Assembly: GCA_943789025.1 (NCBI GenBank)
Contig: CALSSN010000002.1
Coordinates: forward strand, 150,890-214,889
Length of the DNA: 64,000 nt
Direction of reading: 5' to 3'
Source of the DNA: an uncultured Verrucomicrobiales bacterium
Lineage (GTDB): Bacteria > Verrucomicrobiota > Verrucomicrobiia > Verrucomicrobiales > DEV007
Both the position numbers and the translations under genes were made by a program. Positions 38,926 to 47,129 of the stretch are shown here, one piece after another. Position 1 is the first letter of the stretch. Every line of letters begins with the position of its first letter. The notes under the pieces were generated by a model. The model did not search any database. It was not told where the DNA came from and saw only the letters and a program-made list of their open reading frames with translations.

Positions 38926-40443
38926 ATGAAATCCCCTGCGGCTGCTTTTAAAGCTTTTGCCTTTTTCCTGGTCTGTAGTCAGATTCATGCAAAGTCTCCT
39001 CAGCGGTTTGCTGAGACCCGTTCCTTCACCAATGGAATAGGGCAGGAAATGATCTGGGTGCGACCTGGCAGGTTCCAGATGGGAGACATGACCGGAAGAG
39101 GAGAGGTGGATGAGAAGCCGGTGAGGAACGTGGAGCTTTCAGCCTACCACCTCGGAGCCACCGAAGTGACGCAGGGGCAGTGGAGCGCGGTCATGGGAAG
39201 TGTGGCAGCGAAAGCGGCAGGAGAAGACTTGCCCGTCAATGGAATCACCTGGGAGGCTGCAGCAGAGTTTTGCCGGAAATTGACAGACCAGGAGCGTGAG
39301 GCTGGACGGTTGCCTTTGGACTATTTTTATCGTTTGCCCACCGAGGCAGAGTGGGAAAATGCATATCGATCGAGGACGGTGGGAGACTATGCAGGTGACC
39401 CGGAAGGAATGGCATGGACCGATGGAAACTCGGGTGGGACAGTCCATGCGGTGGGGGGAAAAAAGCCGAACATATGGGGGTTTTACGACATGCACGGGAA
39501 CCTCTGGGAGTGGTGTTATGACTGGTATGGATTGTATGAGGAGGCAGATACCCTTGATCCACAAGGACCGGAGAGCGGTTCCTCACGGGTGATCCGTGGG
39601 GGATGCTGGCTTTATGAAGAATCGGTTGGCCGCTCCTCGGACCGTTTCAGAGAGAAGCCCGATGGCCAGAATATGCTGATCGGCTTTCGGGTAGCGATCG
39701 CCCAAAAGTTCAAGCGTCAGGCATTTGTTGAGCAAGGGACTTTCACCAATGCAGTTGGATTGCAGATGGTCTGGTTGGCGCCCGGGAGCTTCCGCATGGG
39801 CGACCTGACCGGGGAAGCGCAATGGGATGAGAAGCCAGTGCGAACTGTCGAACTCTCCGGGCACTACATCGGTGCGACGGAGATAAGCCAGGAGCAGTGG
39901 AAAGCGGTTATGGGAAGCAATCCCAGTCAATTTCTAAGAGATGAACTTCCGGTGGAGAGCGTGCAGTGGGAGGAGGCAAGGGAGTTCTGTCGGCGACTGA
40001 CAAAACTGGAACAGAGGGAAGGCGGATTGCCTCCTGAGTATGTGTATGCGCTTCCCACGGAAGCCCAGTGGGAACGGGCATGCCGGGCTGGGACAGAGGG
40101 AGACTATGCAGGAGATCTCGATGCGATGGCCTGGTACAGTCAGAACTCGGGGACCAGGTCACGTCCCGTGGGAACCAAGGCACCAAACCTCTGGGGGCTT
40201 TACGACATGCATGGCAACGTCTGTGAGTGGTGTTCAGACTGGTACGTTGGTAGCTACGAAGGGCTCGGGATGATAAACCCGACTGGACCGGAACGCGGCT
40301 ACCGGAGAGTGCTTCGGGGTGGTTCATGGCGCAATGCCGCGCTCGAGTATCTCCGCTCGGCCGAGCGCAGCAATGACGCTCCGATGAGTCGGAATTCCCG
40401 CAACGGATTGCGTGTGGTTTTGATTCAAGCTACTGATCAATAG
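38926..40443 (+). CDS. Secreted tandem SUMF1-fold protein (two FGE-like domains)
   Basis: 505 residues. Signal peptide (MKSPAAAFKAFAFFLVCSQIHA). Two full FGE-sulfatase/SUMF1 domains, about 26-260 (FTNGIGQEMIWVRPGRFQMGD ... VIRGGCWL) and about 268-500 (FTNAVGLQMVWLAPGSFRMG ... VLRGGSWR). Both keep the structural blocks MHGNLWEWC / MHGNVCEWC and LPTEA(E/Q)WE but neither has the two catalytic cysteines of formylglycine-generating enzymes. Internal duplication is evident. The next gene encodes a single-domain relative. Role unknown; possibly a periplasmic binding module rather than an FGE. Confidence 0.88.
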   Translation: MKSPAAAFKAFAFFLVCSQIHAKSPQRFAETRSFTNGIGQEMIWVRPGRFQMGDMTGRGEVDEKPVRNVELSAYHLGATEVTQGQWSAVMGSVAAKAAGEDLPVNGITWEAAAEFCRKLTDQEREAGRLPLDYFYRLPTEAEWENAYRSRTVGDYAGDPEGMAWTDGNSGGTVHAVGGKKPNIWGFYDMHGNLWEWCYDWYGLYEEADTLDPQGPESGSSRVIRGGCWLYEESVGRSSDRFREKPDGQNMLIGFRVAIAQKFKRQAFVEQGTFTNAVGLQMVWLAPGSFRMGDLTGEAQWDEKPVRTVELSGHYIGATEISQEQWKAVMGSNPSQFLRDELPVESVQWEEAREFCRRLTKLEQREGGLPPEYVYALPTEAQWERACRAGTEGDYAGDLDAMAWYSQNSGTRSRPVGTKAPNLWGLYDMHGNVCEWCSDWYVGSYEGLGMINPTGPERGYRRVLRGGSWRNAALEYLRSAERSNDAPMSRNSRNGLRVVLIQATDQ

Positions 40444-40547
40444 AGCTATCGAGACGCGGGAAAGGAGCACACTCCAGCTATACGGTGAAAACAGGCTTGT
40501 AATTTAAAGCTTGCTCTTCTCCTTAGGCCCGTGGACATCATGGGTGC

Positions 40548-41390
40548 ATGAAAGCTACAAGTGTTGCGTTCCTGATTCTCTGTTCTGTTCTCGTAGGATG
40601 CGGTGAAAAACAGCAGACCTTTACCAATAAAGTTGGTCAGACGATGATCTGGCTGCCAGAGGGTAGCTTTCGCATGGGGGATCTGACCGGGAATGGTGAA
40701 GAGAACGAGCGACCGCCCCGAGAAGTCGAGCTTTCAGGGTTTTACCTCGGTGCGACCGAAGTGACGCAAGGGCAGTGGAAAGCTGTGATGGGGACGGGAA
40801 TCCGCGAGCAGGAGAAGAAAAAAGAAATGGGCTGGATCAGTGGAGAGGGAGCGGACCATCCCATGTATTTTGTCAGCTGGGAAGACGCTATGGAGTTCTG
40901 CCGGAAGCTCACCGAGTACGAACAAGAGGCGGGGGAGCTTCCCGAAGAGCATGTTTACACGCTCCCGACTGAGGCGCAGTGGGAATATGCCTGTCGCGCC
41001 GGGACAGAGAGTGAGCATGCGGGAACTTTGGCGGAGATGGCCTGGTATGGTCAAGGCATGGAGAAGGGGACTGCGCATGCGGTCGGCCAGAAGCAGCCGA
41101 ATGCATGGGGCTTCTACGATATGTACGGGAATGTTAGGGAGTGGTGTCAGGATTGGTATGCTGACAGCTATCAGGACATGGAAACAGTTGATCCGATCGG
41201 GCCTGACGAGGCGGATGCTTTCAGAAAGAGCAGGACAGGGAATGGTCCCTTTCGCGTCACGCGTGGTGGGTCATGGCTGATCAAAGCGGAGAAAAATCTC
41301 CGCTCGGCACGTCGGCACTACGATCTTCCGTCGATTCGATTTGGCTTTTACGGATTGCGGGTGAGTCTGGTTCGGAGTTCTGCCGAATAG
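40548..41390 (+). CDS. Lipoprotein with SUMF1-fold domain
   Basis: 280 residues. The N-terminus MKATSVAFLILCSVLVGCGEK is a lipoprotein signal with a lipobox ending at Cys19. A single SUMF1 domain follows: FTNKVGQTMIWLPEGSFRMGD, LPTEAQWEYACRAGTES, MYGNVREWCQDW and VTRGGSWLIKAEKNLRSARRH. The catalytic Cys pair is absent (no Cys after RGGS). Strong similarity to both halves of the preceding protein indicates tandem duplication. Confidence 0.88.
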   Translation: MKATSVAFLILCSVLVGCGEKQQTFTNKVGQTMIWLPEGSFRMGDLTGNGEENERPPREVELSGFYLGATEVTQGQWKAVMGTGIREQEKKKEMGWISGEGADHPMYFVSWEDAMEFCRKLTEYEQEAGELPEEHVYTLPTEAQWEYACRAGTESEHAGTLAEMAWYGQGMEKGTAHAVGQKQPNAWGFYDMYGNVREWCQDWYADSYQDMETVDPIGPDEADAFRKSRTGNGPFRVTRGGSWLIKAEKNLRSARRHYDLPSIRFGFYGLRVSLVRSSAE

Positions 41391-41591
41391 GTTCGGGGTG
41401 TCTGGCGCAGCCAAGCGGTAGGACTTCAATCATGCTACTTTCTTCGAGCACCCTGCCTGAAAAAGAAAAGCGCCAGGTTTTGAACGCTCTCCACAGGAAT
41501 GGTCCTGCCGGTAGAGGCTATTTCCTCCCCCAAAAGCATTGACCTCTCACCACCAAGAGGCTTCACTTTCCTCGAACATGAAGGGGCTGAA

Positions 41592-42017
41592 ATGAGATTA
41601 GAGCACTGGTGGAGCATCGTGGCATCCCTTGCCTTGGGTTCCTGTGTGGCAAGGGGGCCAAAATCTGAATGGACGCTGGGTTCAGCTGATAAGGACCTCT
41701 CGGGAGCCAATGTTCACATTTTAAGAGATGCCGGGATAGCGGGTGGCGCCAGATTGGTTTCTGTCTGGCTCAATGGAAAGAAAATTGGTGAAGTCAGGGG
41801 GGGAGGGGTTGTCTCGGGAAAGTCCCGGTTGGGCAGTAATCATATTTCGGCAAGAATCTCTGCTGCACGATATGGAGTTGGTGGCTACGGCATGACATTT
41901 TATTCAAAAAAAGGCCAGGAGCATTATTTTATCATTGGCATCAATCCGGGGCTTATGAAAAATGCCATGATGATCAACGAAATAACCGAAGCCTCGTGGC
42001 GAAGCAGAGTGCGATGA
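41592..42017 (+). CDS. Small lipoprotein of unknown function
   Basis: 141 residues from ATG 41592. MRLEHWWSIVASLALGSC is a lipoprotein signal with Cys18 as the lipid site. The mature part has no recognised domain; it contains Gly-rich beta-like stretches (SVWLNGKKIGEVRGGGVVSG). It follows the SUMF1 lipoprotein gene by about 200 bp on the same strand. Confidence 0.65.
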   Translation: MRLEHWWSIVASLALGSCVARGPKSEWTLGSADKDLSGANVHILRDAGIAGGARLVSVWLNGKKIGEVRGGGVVSGKSRLGSNHISARISAARYGVGGYGMTFYSKKGQEHYFIIGINPGLMKNAMMINEITEASWRSRVR

Positions 42018-42119
42018 GGTGGGTGACGAGACAGGGATTTTGTCTCGTGTTCTTTCCCAGAATGAAGCCATCGAACCTGAATCGTTGCTGGGTTTTCGAA
42101 AGGTAAAGATTTGGACGGT

Positions 42120-42587
42120 ATGGAAGAGCCCGGGATTTCAAATAGTTATCAGAGAGGGCATGTGGCCCTGATTTTGCGTTCGTTTTACCAGACAACAGGC
42201 CGTCACCTGGTGCCTCCCGAATCCGTCAATGCGGCGGAGGATCTTTTTCTAGCACCTTTCTTTGTCGCCTCCCATGGCTGCGAGTCCGATCCGATCCTGA
42301 ACTACGGAAACCGGTGTGCTCTCGACCTGTTTGAGATGTCGTGGGAGGTTTTTACCACCACTCCCTCGCGGTTCACTGCGGAAACTCCCGAGCGTGCTGA
42401 GCGCGCTCGCTTGTTGGAGAGGGTGGCCGCTCGCGGCTATATTGACGATTATACGGGCGTTCGCATCTCCAGCACCGGGCGGCGGTTTTCTATATCTGCG
42501 GCTACCGTCTGGAACCTCTCGAACGCGAAAGGTCGGGTTGTCGGCCAGGCTGCCACCTTCGCAAAATGGGAGCCTCTCGGTGCTTAG
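42120..42587 (+). CDS. MEKHLA domain protein
   Basis: 155 residues from ATG 42120 (an in-frame TTG at 42111 is an alternative). The sequence matches the MEKHLA domain: DPILNYGNRCALDLFEMSWE, TTTPSRFTAE, GYIDDYTGVRISSTGRRFSI and ATVWNLSNAKGRVVGQAATF. These are PAS-like ligand-binding folds found with light- or redox-linked genes. It is followed by repeat C, then by photolyase-related and amine oxidase genes. Confidence 0.88.
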   Translation: MEEPGISNSYQRGHVALILRSFYQTTGRHLVPPESVNAAEDLFLAPFFVASHGCESDPILNYGNRCALDLFEMSWEVFTTTPSRFTAETPERAERARLLERVAARGYIDDYTGVRISSTGRRFSISAATVWNLSNAKGRVVGQAATFAKWEPLGA

Positions 42588-42658
42588 CGTTTGTTCTAAT
42601 ACGTTCATCCCTCGGTCGTTTCCTGTGTTCGGCGGTGGCTGAGAAGGAGCGAACTGCG

Positions 42659-42885
42659 TAGGGAGGGTCTGATTCATAGCTGCGCCCGTCATTGTTGACC
42701 GGATTCTGTGTGGCGCGGCGCGAGGCGGGAGTGGATGAACATCCACGACCAACGAACAACAAAGCCACGCTGGATGCGGGCGGCAACCCGAAGGGCTTTT
42801 TTAGCCAGCCCAGAGTGCAGCGATGCTCACTGCAATCCGAATCCATCCAAAGTGGCAGGTGGAGCAATTGATCAGACCTTCCTTA
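42659..42885 (+). repeat. MITE-like dispersed repeat, copy C (complete, cleanest)
   Basis: Complete at both ends: TAGGGAGGGTCTGATTCAT at the left and ATTGATCAGACCTTCCTTA at the right, so TA bounds both sides (42659-42660 and 42884-42885). Length 227 bp. Contains the perfect hairpin GTGGATGAACATCCAC (42732-42747) and the shared CGGCAACCCGAAGGGC block. Sits 71 bases after the MEKHLA stop codon. Confidence 0.87.
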
Positions 42886-42965
42886 GCTTTCTAGAGCGAG
42901 AAAAAGTTCTCTGAATCGCTCAGAGTTGGTCGTAATGTCGCTTGCGGAGGTTATCTTGGCACCTT

Positions 42966-44456
42966 GTGGCTGACTGCACGCTTGTTTTTCCCTTCCAGCT
43001 TTTCGACCCGCACCCGGCCATCGCACGGGGGCGAACGATCGTCTTCATCGAGGACAGTCTGACATTCGGAGACCCACATGTGGGGCTCAAGTTTCATCAG
43101 CAAAAGATTGTGCTGCACCGGTCCGCGATGAAAAATTACGCAGCCGTTCTGGAACAGCGTGGGTATGACGTCGCTTACCGCGAGTTTCAGAGAGGTGCGA
43201 CAGTGGAAGACCATCTTCTCGCGCTTCGGGACGCGGGCATGGATGCCTTTCATTTCTGCCAGGTAGTTGATTATCTGCTTGAGAGGCGACTGGCTCGCAG
43301 CGGTGAAAGGCTGGGGGTTCGATTCCACAGGTATGAGACGCCGATGTTTCTCACGCCGGACGGCATGTTGGAAGAAACATTCACTTCTGATAAGCGGCCG
43401 ATGATGGGCCGGTTTTATGAAAAACAGCGCCTGCGGATGGGCGTGCTGGTCGACGCCGGAGGCGCGCCAGCGGGAGGGCGGTGGAGTTATGACGATGCGA
43501 ACCGGAAGCCGATGCCTAAGAAAGGGCTGGATGTTCCGGGTGATCCGAATACTCCAGTGAATGCCTCCACGGTGGAGGCTATTGCCTACACGAAGAAGCA
43601 TTTTGGCGACTACTACGGCGATGCCAAAGGCTTTTCTTACCCGGTGACGCACGCAGACGCTGAACTCTGGTTCCAGCGATTCCTCGAGAACCGATTTCAC
43701 CTCTTCGGAACCTATGAGGACGCCATCAGTGAAAGGGAGCGGGTTCTCTTTCACGGTGTTCTGTCACCGATGCTGAATATCGGATTGCTCGCGCCACAGA
43801 AACTGCTCGATACGACGCTTGCATTTGCGGTCGCTAACGAGATTCCATTGAACAGTGTGGAAGGCTTTGTCAGGCAAGTGATCGGCTGGAGAGAATTCGT
43901 TCGCGGCGCCTATCAACACCTGGGTGTGACATGCCGGAACGGAAATTTTTTCGGTCTCGAGGACAGGCCGATTCCCGCCGCGTTTTACGAGGGACGAACC
44001 GGCATTGATCCCGTGGACACGGTGATTCGTCGGGTCATCGATTACGGGTGGTGCCACCACATTGAGCGGCTCATGATCCTTGGAAATTTCATGCTCCTCT
44101 GCGGGTTTCATCCGCGCCGGGTCTACGATTGGTTTATGGAGCTTTTTGTTGACGCTTACGATTGGGTGATGGTTCCAAACATTTTTGGGATGAGCCAGTT
44201 TGCCGATGGTGGGCTTTTCACAACCAAGCCATATATCTCCGGATCCAATTACGTTCTTAAGATGAGTGACTTTGCTCGCGGTGACTGGTGTGGCTTTTGG
44301 GACGGACTGTTCTGGACTTTCGTGAAGACCCATGAGGAGTATTTTCGCAGTCAGTACCGACTCGCCATGATGGCAAAAAATCTCGACCGGATGGGGAGTG
44401 AAAAACTTGAAATCCATCGCACGCAAGCGCTCGCTTTCCTCGAGACTCTCGATTGA
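42966..44456 (+). CDS. Cryptochrome/photolyase-related protein (DPRP, Fe-S type)
   Basis: 496 residues if the GTG at 42966 (MADCTLVFPFQLF) is used; GGAGG lies upstream of it. A TTG at 42942 gives an 8-residue longer form. The N-terminal half is the photolyase-related alpha/beta domain (HQQKIVLHRSAMKNYAAVLEQRGYDV). The C-terminal half is the FAD-binding helical domain: GYGWCHHIERLM-type block (as DYGWCHHIERLMILGNFMLLC), then YDWVMVPNIFGMSQFADGG and KMSDFARGDWCGFWD. Four Cys in this domain fit the [4Fe-4S] cluster of the FeS-BCP group, (6-4) photolyase-like enzymes. Probably DNA photorepair. Confidence 0.87.
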   Translation: MADCTLVFPFQLFDPHPAIARGRTIVFIEDSLTFGDPHVGLKFHQQKIVLHRSAMKNYAAVLEQRGYDVAYREFQRGATVEDHLLALRDAGMDAFHFCQVVDYLLERRLARSGERLGVRFHRYETPMFLTPDGMLEETFTSDKRPMMGRFYEKQRLRMGVLVDAGGAPAGGRWSYDDANRKPMPKKGLDVPGDPNTPVNASTVEAIAYTKKHFGDYYGDAKGFSYPVTHADAELWFQRFLENRFHLFGTYEDAISERERVLFHGVLSPMLNIGLLAPQKLLDTTLAFAVANEIPLNSVEGFVRQVIGWREFVRGAYQHLGVTCRNGNFFGLEDRPIPAAFYEGRTGIDPVDTVIRRVIDYGWCHHIERLMILGNFMLLCGFHPRRVYDWFMELFVDAYDWVMVPNIFGMSQFADGGLFTTKPYISGSNYVLKMSDFARGDWCGFWDGLFWTFVKTHEEYFRSQYRLAMMAKNLDRMGSEKLEIHRTQALAFLETLD

Positions 44457-44497
44457 CCTGAAGATGAGCGGGGCTGGCTGGAAGGCACCTGCCCCTG

Positions 44498-45796
44498 ATG
44501 ACTTTTTTCTTTCCCATGCCGGACCTGACGACTTCCTCTACTCCCTCTACTCCCTCTACTCCCTCGAAGACACTTGTTGTCGGAGGAGGGCTCGCTGGAC
44601 TCGCTTGTGCCCACAAACTTCATTCTGCAGGTGTCACCCCACTCCTTCTGGAAGGCTCATGTCATCTTGGCGGACGCGTTGCGACGGACGCTGTCGACGG
44701 GTTTTTACTCGATCGCGGATTTCAAGTTTTTCTTACTGCCTATCCGGAAGCACGAGAACTCCTCAAGCTCGACGAACTGCAGCTGCGATTTTTCAGGCCA
44801 GGTGCTCTCATTTTCCGGAATGGAAAATGTCACCGTATGATGGATGTCTTTCGTTCGCCCGCCCACTTGCTGCAAACCGCGCTACAGCCGATTGGGAGCG
44901 TCAGTGATAAATTGCGCGTGGCCAGATTGAGGCATCGCCTGAAGCGTTTGAAGCCAGATGAGATCGTCGCACAGAAAGATGTTTCGACAGAATGCTACCT
45001 CAGAGAAGAAGGGTTTACTGAGGCAATGATCGACGGGTTCTTCCGTCCGTTTTATGGCGGAATCTTCCTGGAAAAAGACCTGAGGACATCCAGCCGGATG
45101 TTTGCGTTCACCTTCAGGATGTTTGCGGAAGGATACGCAGCACTTCCTGCCCGAGGGATGGCAGAGATTCCACGTCAGCTTGCTGCCGAGCTTCCGGAAA
45201 ATTCCATCCGGACCGACGCACCCGTGCGCTCGATAGGCAAGGGACAGGTGACGCTTGAATCGGGTGAACGCATCGAGGCCAGGCATGTTGTAGTAGCCAC
45301 TGACGGCGAGACGGCGCGGGATCTGGTGCCTGGCCTGGGAAATTCTTTCGTCGGATGGCGCTCGGTTGTCAGCCTCTATTTTGCCGCCCCGAAGTCTCCC
45401 CTCAACGAGGCTATTATCGCTCTGAACGGAGACCCTGAGGGGTTGGTGAACACGGTCTGTGTTCCTTCTGATGTTGTGTCGGATTATGCCCCGCAGAACC
45501 AGTCTCTGGTTTCCGTTTCCGTCATCGACCTTGCGGAATCCAGCAATCTCGAAAGCAGGGTTCTGCAAGAATTGGAGTCGTGGTTTGGTCCGGAAGTCCA
45601 CGCCTGGTCACACCTCCGGACCTACCGGATCCGCCGCGCGCTCCCCGAACAGTTGCCCGGGACGGAGGTGCCGGGGGGTAATGGATTTTTAAGGAGTGAG
45701 GGGATCTACGTCTGTGGAGACCACTGCGGGAACACTTCGATCGAAGGCGCAATCGCTTCCGGGTTGCGTGTTGCTGAGGAGATTCTCAAAAGCTGA
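44498..45796 (+). CDS. FAD-dependent amine oxidase / desaturase-like protein
   Basis: 432 residues (426 from the ATG at 44516). A short Ser-Thr-Pro repeat (STPSTPSTPS, DNA repeat at 44535-44561) precedes the Rossmann FAD motif TLVVGGGLAGLACAHKLHSAGVTPLLLEG with GGRVATDAVDGFLLDRGFQVF. The far C-terminal YVCGDHCGNTSIEGAIASGLRVAEEI completes the flavin site. Relatives include phytoene-desaturase-like and protoporphyrinogen-oxidase-like enzymes. It follows the photolyase-related gene by 41 bp and is likely cotranscribed. Confidence 0.88.
   Translation: MTFFFPMPDLTTSSTPSTPSTPSKTLVVGGGLAGLACAHKLHSAGVTPLLLEGSCHLGGRVATDAVDGFLLDRGFQVFLTAYPEARELLKLDELQLRFFRPGALIFRNGKCHRMMDVFRSPAHLLQTALQPIGSVSDKLRVARLRHRLKRLKPDEIVAQKDVSTECYLREEGFTEAMIDGFFRPFYGGIFLEKDLRTSSRMFAFTFRMFAEGYAALPARGMAEIPRQLAAELPENSIRTDAPVRSIGKGQVTLESGERIEARHVVVATDGETARDLVPGLGNSFVGWRSVVSLYFAAPKSPLNEAIIALNGDPEGLVNTVCVPSDVVSDYAPQNQSLVSVSVIDLAESSNLESRVLQELESWFGPEVHAWSHLRTYRIRRALPEQLPGTEVPGGNGFLRSEGIYVCGDHCGNTSIEGAIASGLRVAEEILKS
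44535..44561. repeat. In-frame 9-bp tandem repeat, 3 copies
   Basis: CCTCTACTC x3 encodes the STPSTPSTPS stretch just before the FAD motif of the amine oxidase. Copy-number change would lengthen or shorten the N-terminus without a frameshift. Confidence 0.85.
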
Positions 45797-45824
45797 TTCG
45801 ACCCTCCGTTACGGAAGAGATTTC

Positions 45825-46055
45825 TAGGCAGGGTCTGATTCATGGCGCCGCCCGTCATTGTTGTTTGGATTCTGTGTGGTATGGCGCGAGGCGGAAGTGG
45901 ATGCACATCCACGAGCAATCAATGAGCAACACAGCCACGCTGGATGCGGGCAGCAACCCGATGGGCTTCTTCAGCGAGCCCAGAGTGCATCGATGCTAAA
46001 TTTCATCCTATTCCACTCCAGGTGGCGGATGGAGCAATGGATCAGATTTTCCTCA
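45825..46055 (+). repeat. MITE-like dispersed repeat, copy D (overlaps SEL1 stop codon)
   Basis: Left end TAGGCAGGGTCTGATTCAT at 45825; right end ATGGATCAGATTTTCCTCA. About 231 bp. The hairpin is GTGGATGCACATCCAC (45896-45911), a perfect 7-bp stem with a changed loop. The last bases contain the TGA stop (complement of TCA) of the minus-strand SEL1 gene. Lies between convergent genes. Confidence 0.83.
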
Positions 46056-47066
46056 GGCGCCAGGTTGCATCGTGGCGCGTTTGATTTCTTCGCGCTGTTT
46101 CTCAGCCCGTATTTTTGATTTGATCAGTCTGAGGGCTTTTTGTGCGGACTCATACCCTTGTATCCCTGCATTTTCAGGTGCTGCTGCCATCTGATACCAG
46201 CGGATTGCCTCGGCGGAGTTTGGGGCGATGCCCAGTCCGTTTTCATACATCCACCCAAGTTTTCCCTGCGCTCCGATATGCCCTTGTTGGGCGGCTTCTC
46301 GATACCAGAGCATCGCTTCGGTGTCGTCTTCATCAACTCCCTCGCCGGTATCATACAGCGATCCCAGCTGGTTCTGTGCCTTGGCGTCATTCTGCAAAGC
46401 AGCGTCGATATACGTGATCGCTCTTTGGTGTCCTTGCTCAGCTGCTCTGCGTAACCACCGTTCCGCTGTCGCTGGATTTTTCGAGATACCTGCACCTCGC
46501 GCATGCATGACTCCAAGAACAAACTGCGCCTCGGCATCTCCTTGTTTCGCAGCCTCCTGGTACCAAAATACGGCCTCTGTGTGGCCTTGCCGAGCTGCCC
46601 TGCGGAACCAGCGTTTCGCTGCGTTTATTTCTTTTTCCCCGCCTTTGCCGTTCTCGAGTATCTGCCCGAGGGCAAACTGTGCGTCAGGCTGTCCACTAGC
46701 AGCCACTTCCATAAGCGCTTTTCGAGCCCAGACATGACCTTGCTCTGCCGACTCGGTGTACCAGTGGACCGCTTGGGAGGGATCCCTGTCGATTCCCTCG
46801 CCACTGGCATATCGGGAGCCAAGAATGAACTGGGCACTCGCATGCCCCTGCTGGGCGGCTTTCTGATACCATCTGATCGCCTCGACAGCGTCTTTGCGGA
46901 CGCCTTCCCCGCGGTCATGCATGACTCCGAGGTCGTACTGTGCGTCAGCGTTGCCCTTTTCTGCATCGCCGCGCAGTCTGCTTGCGGGATCATCTGAGCA
47001 GGCGACAACCAGCAAGGTGATCGGAATAATCACCCGGCTGGCGAGCGCTGAGAAAAGGTTCATCAT
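46053..47066 (-). CDS. SEL1-repeat lipoprotein
   Basis: 337 residues, start at the ATG at 47066 (MMNLFSALASRVIIPITLLVVACSDD: lipobox ending at Cys23). Seven to eight Sel1-like (TPR-like) repeats of about 36 residues follow, such as GNADAQYDLGVMHDRGEGVRKD and GHASAQFILGSRYASGEGIDRD. These are protein-protein interaction scaffolds, here periplasmic or outer-membrane anchored. The stop codon lies in the edge of repeat D. Confidence 0.9.
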   Translation of the reverse strand: MMNLFSALASRVIIPITLLVVACSDDPASRLRGDAEKGNADAQYDLGVMHDRGEGVRKDAVEAIRWYQKAAQQGHASAQFILGSRYASGEGIDRDPSQAVHWYTESAEQGHVWARKALMEVAASGQPDAQFALGQILENGKGGEKEINAAKRWFRRAARQGHTEAVFWYQEAAKQGDAEAQFVLGVMHARGAGISKNPATAERWLRRAAEQGHQRAITYIDAALQNDAKAQNQLGSLYDTGEGVDEDDTEAMLWYREAAQQGHIGAQGKLGWMYENGLGIAPNSAEAIRWYQMAAAPENAGIQGYESAQKALRLIKSKIRAEKQREEIKRATMQPGA

Positions 47067-47129
47067 GTGGAAAATGGCGCGCGTGAGGGAGAGCCCTGAG
47101 GAAGGCGTGGTGCGCTCTGGAGAGATGGT

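Noticed and set aside
43310..43340. tRNA T-loop-like GGTTCGATTCC
   Set aside because: It lies inside the photolyase-related coding region and no cloverleaf or acceptor stem surrounds it. No tRNA or rRNA was found in the window.
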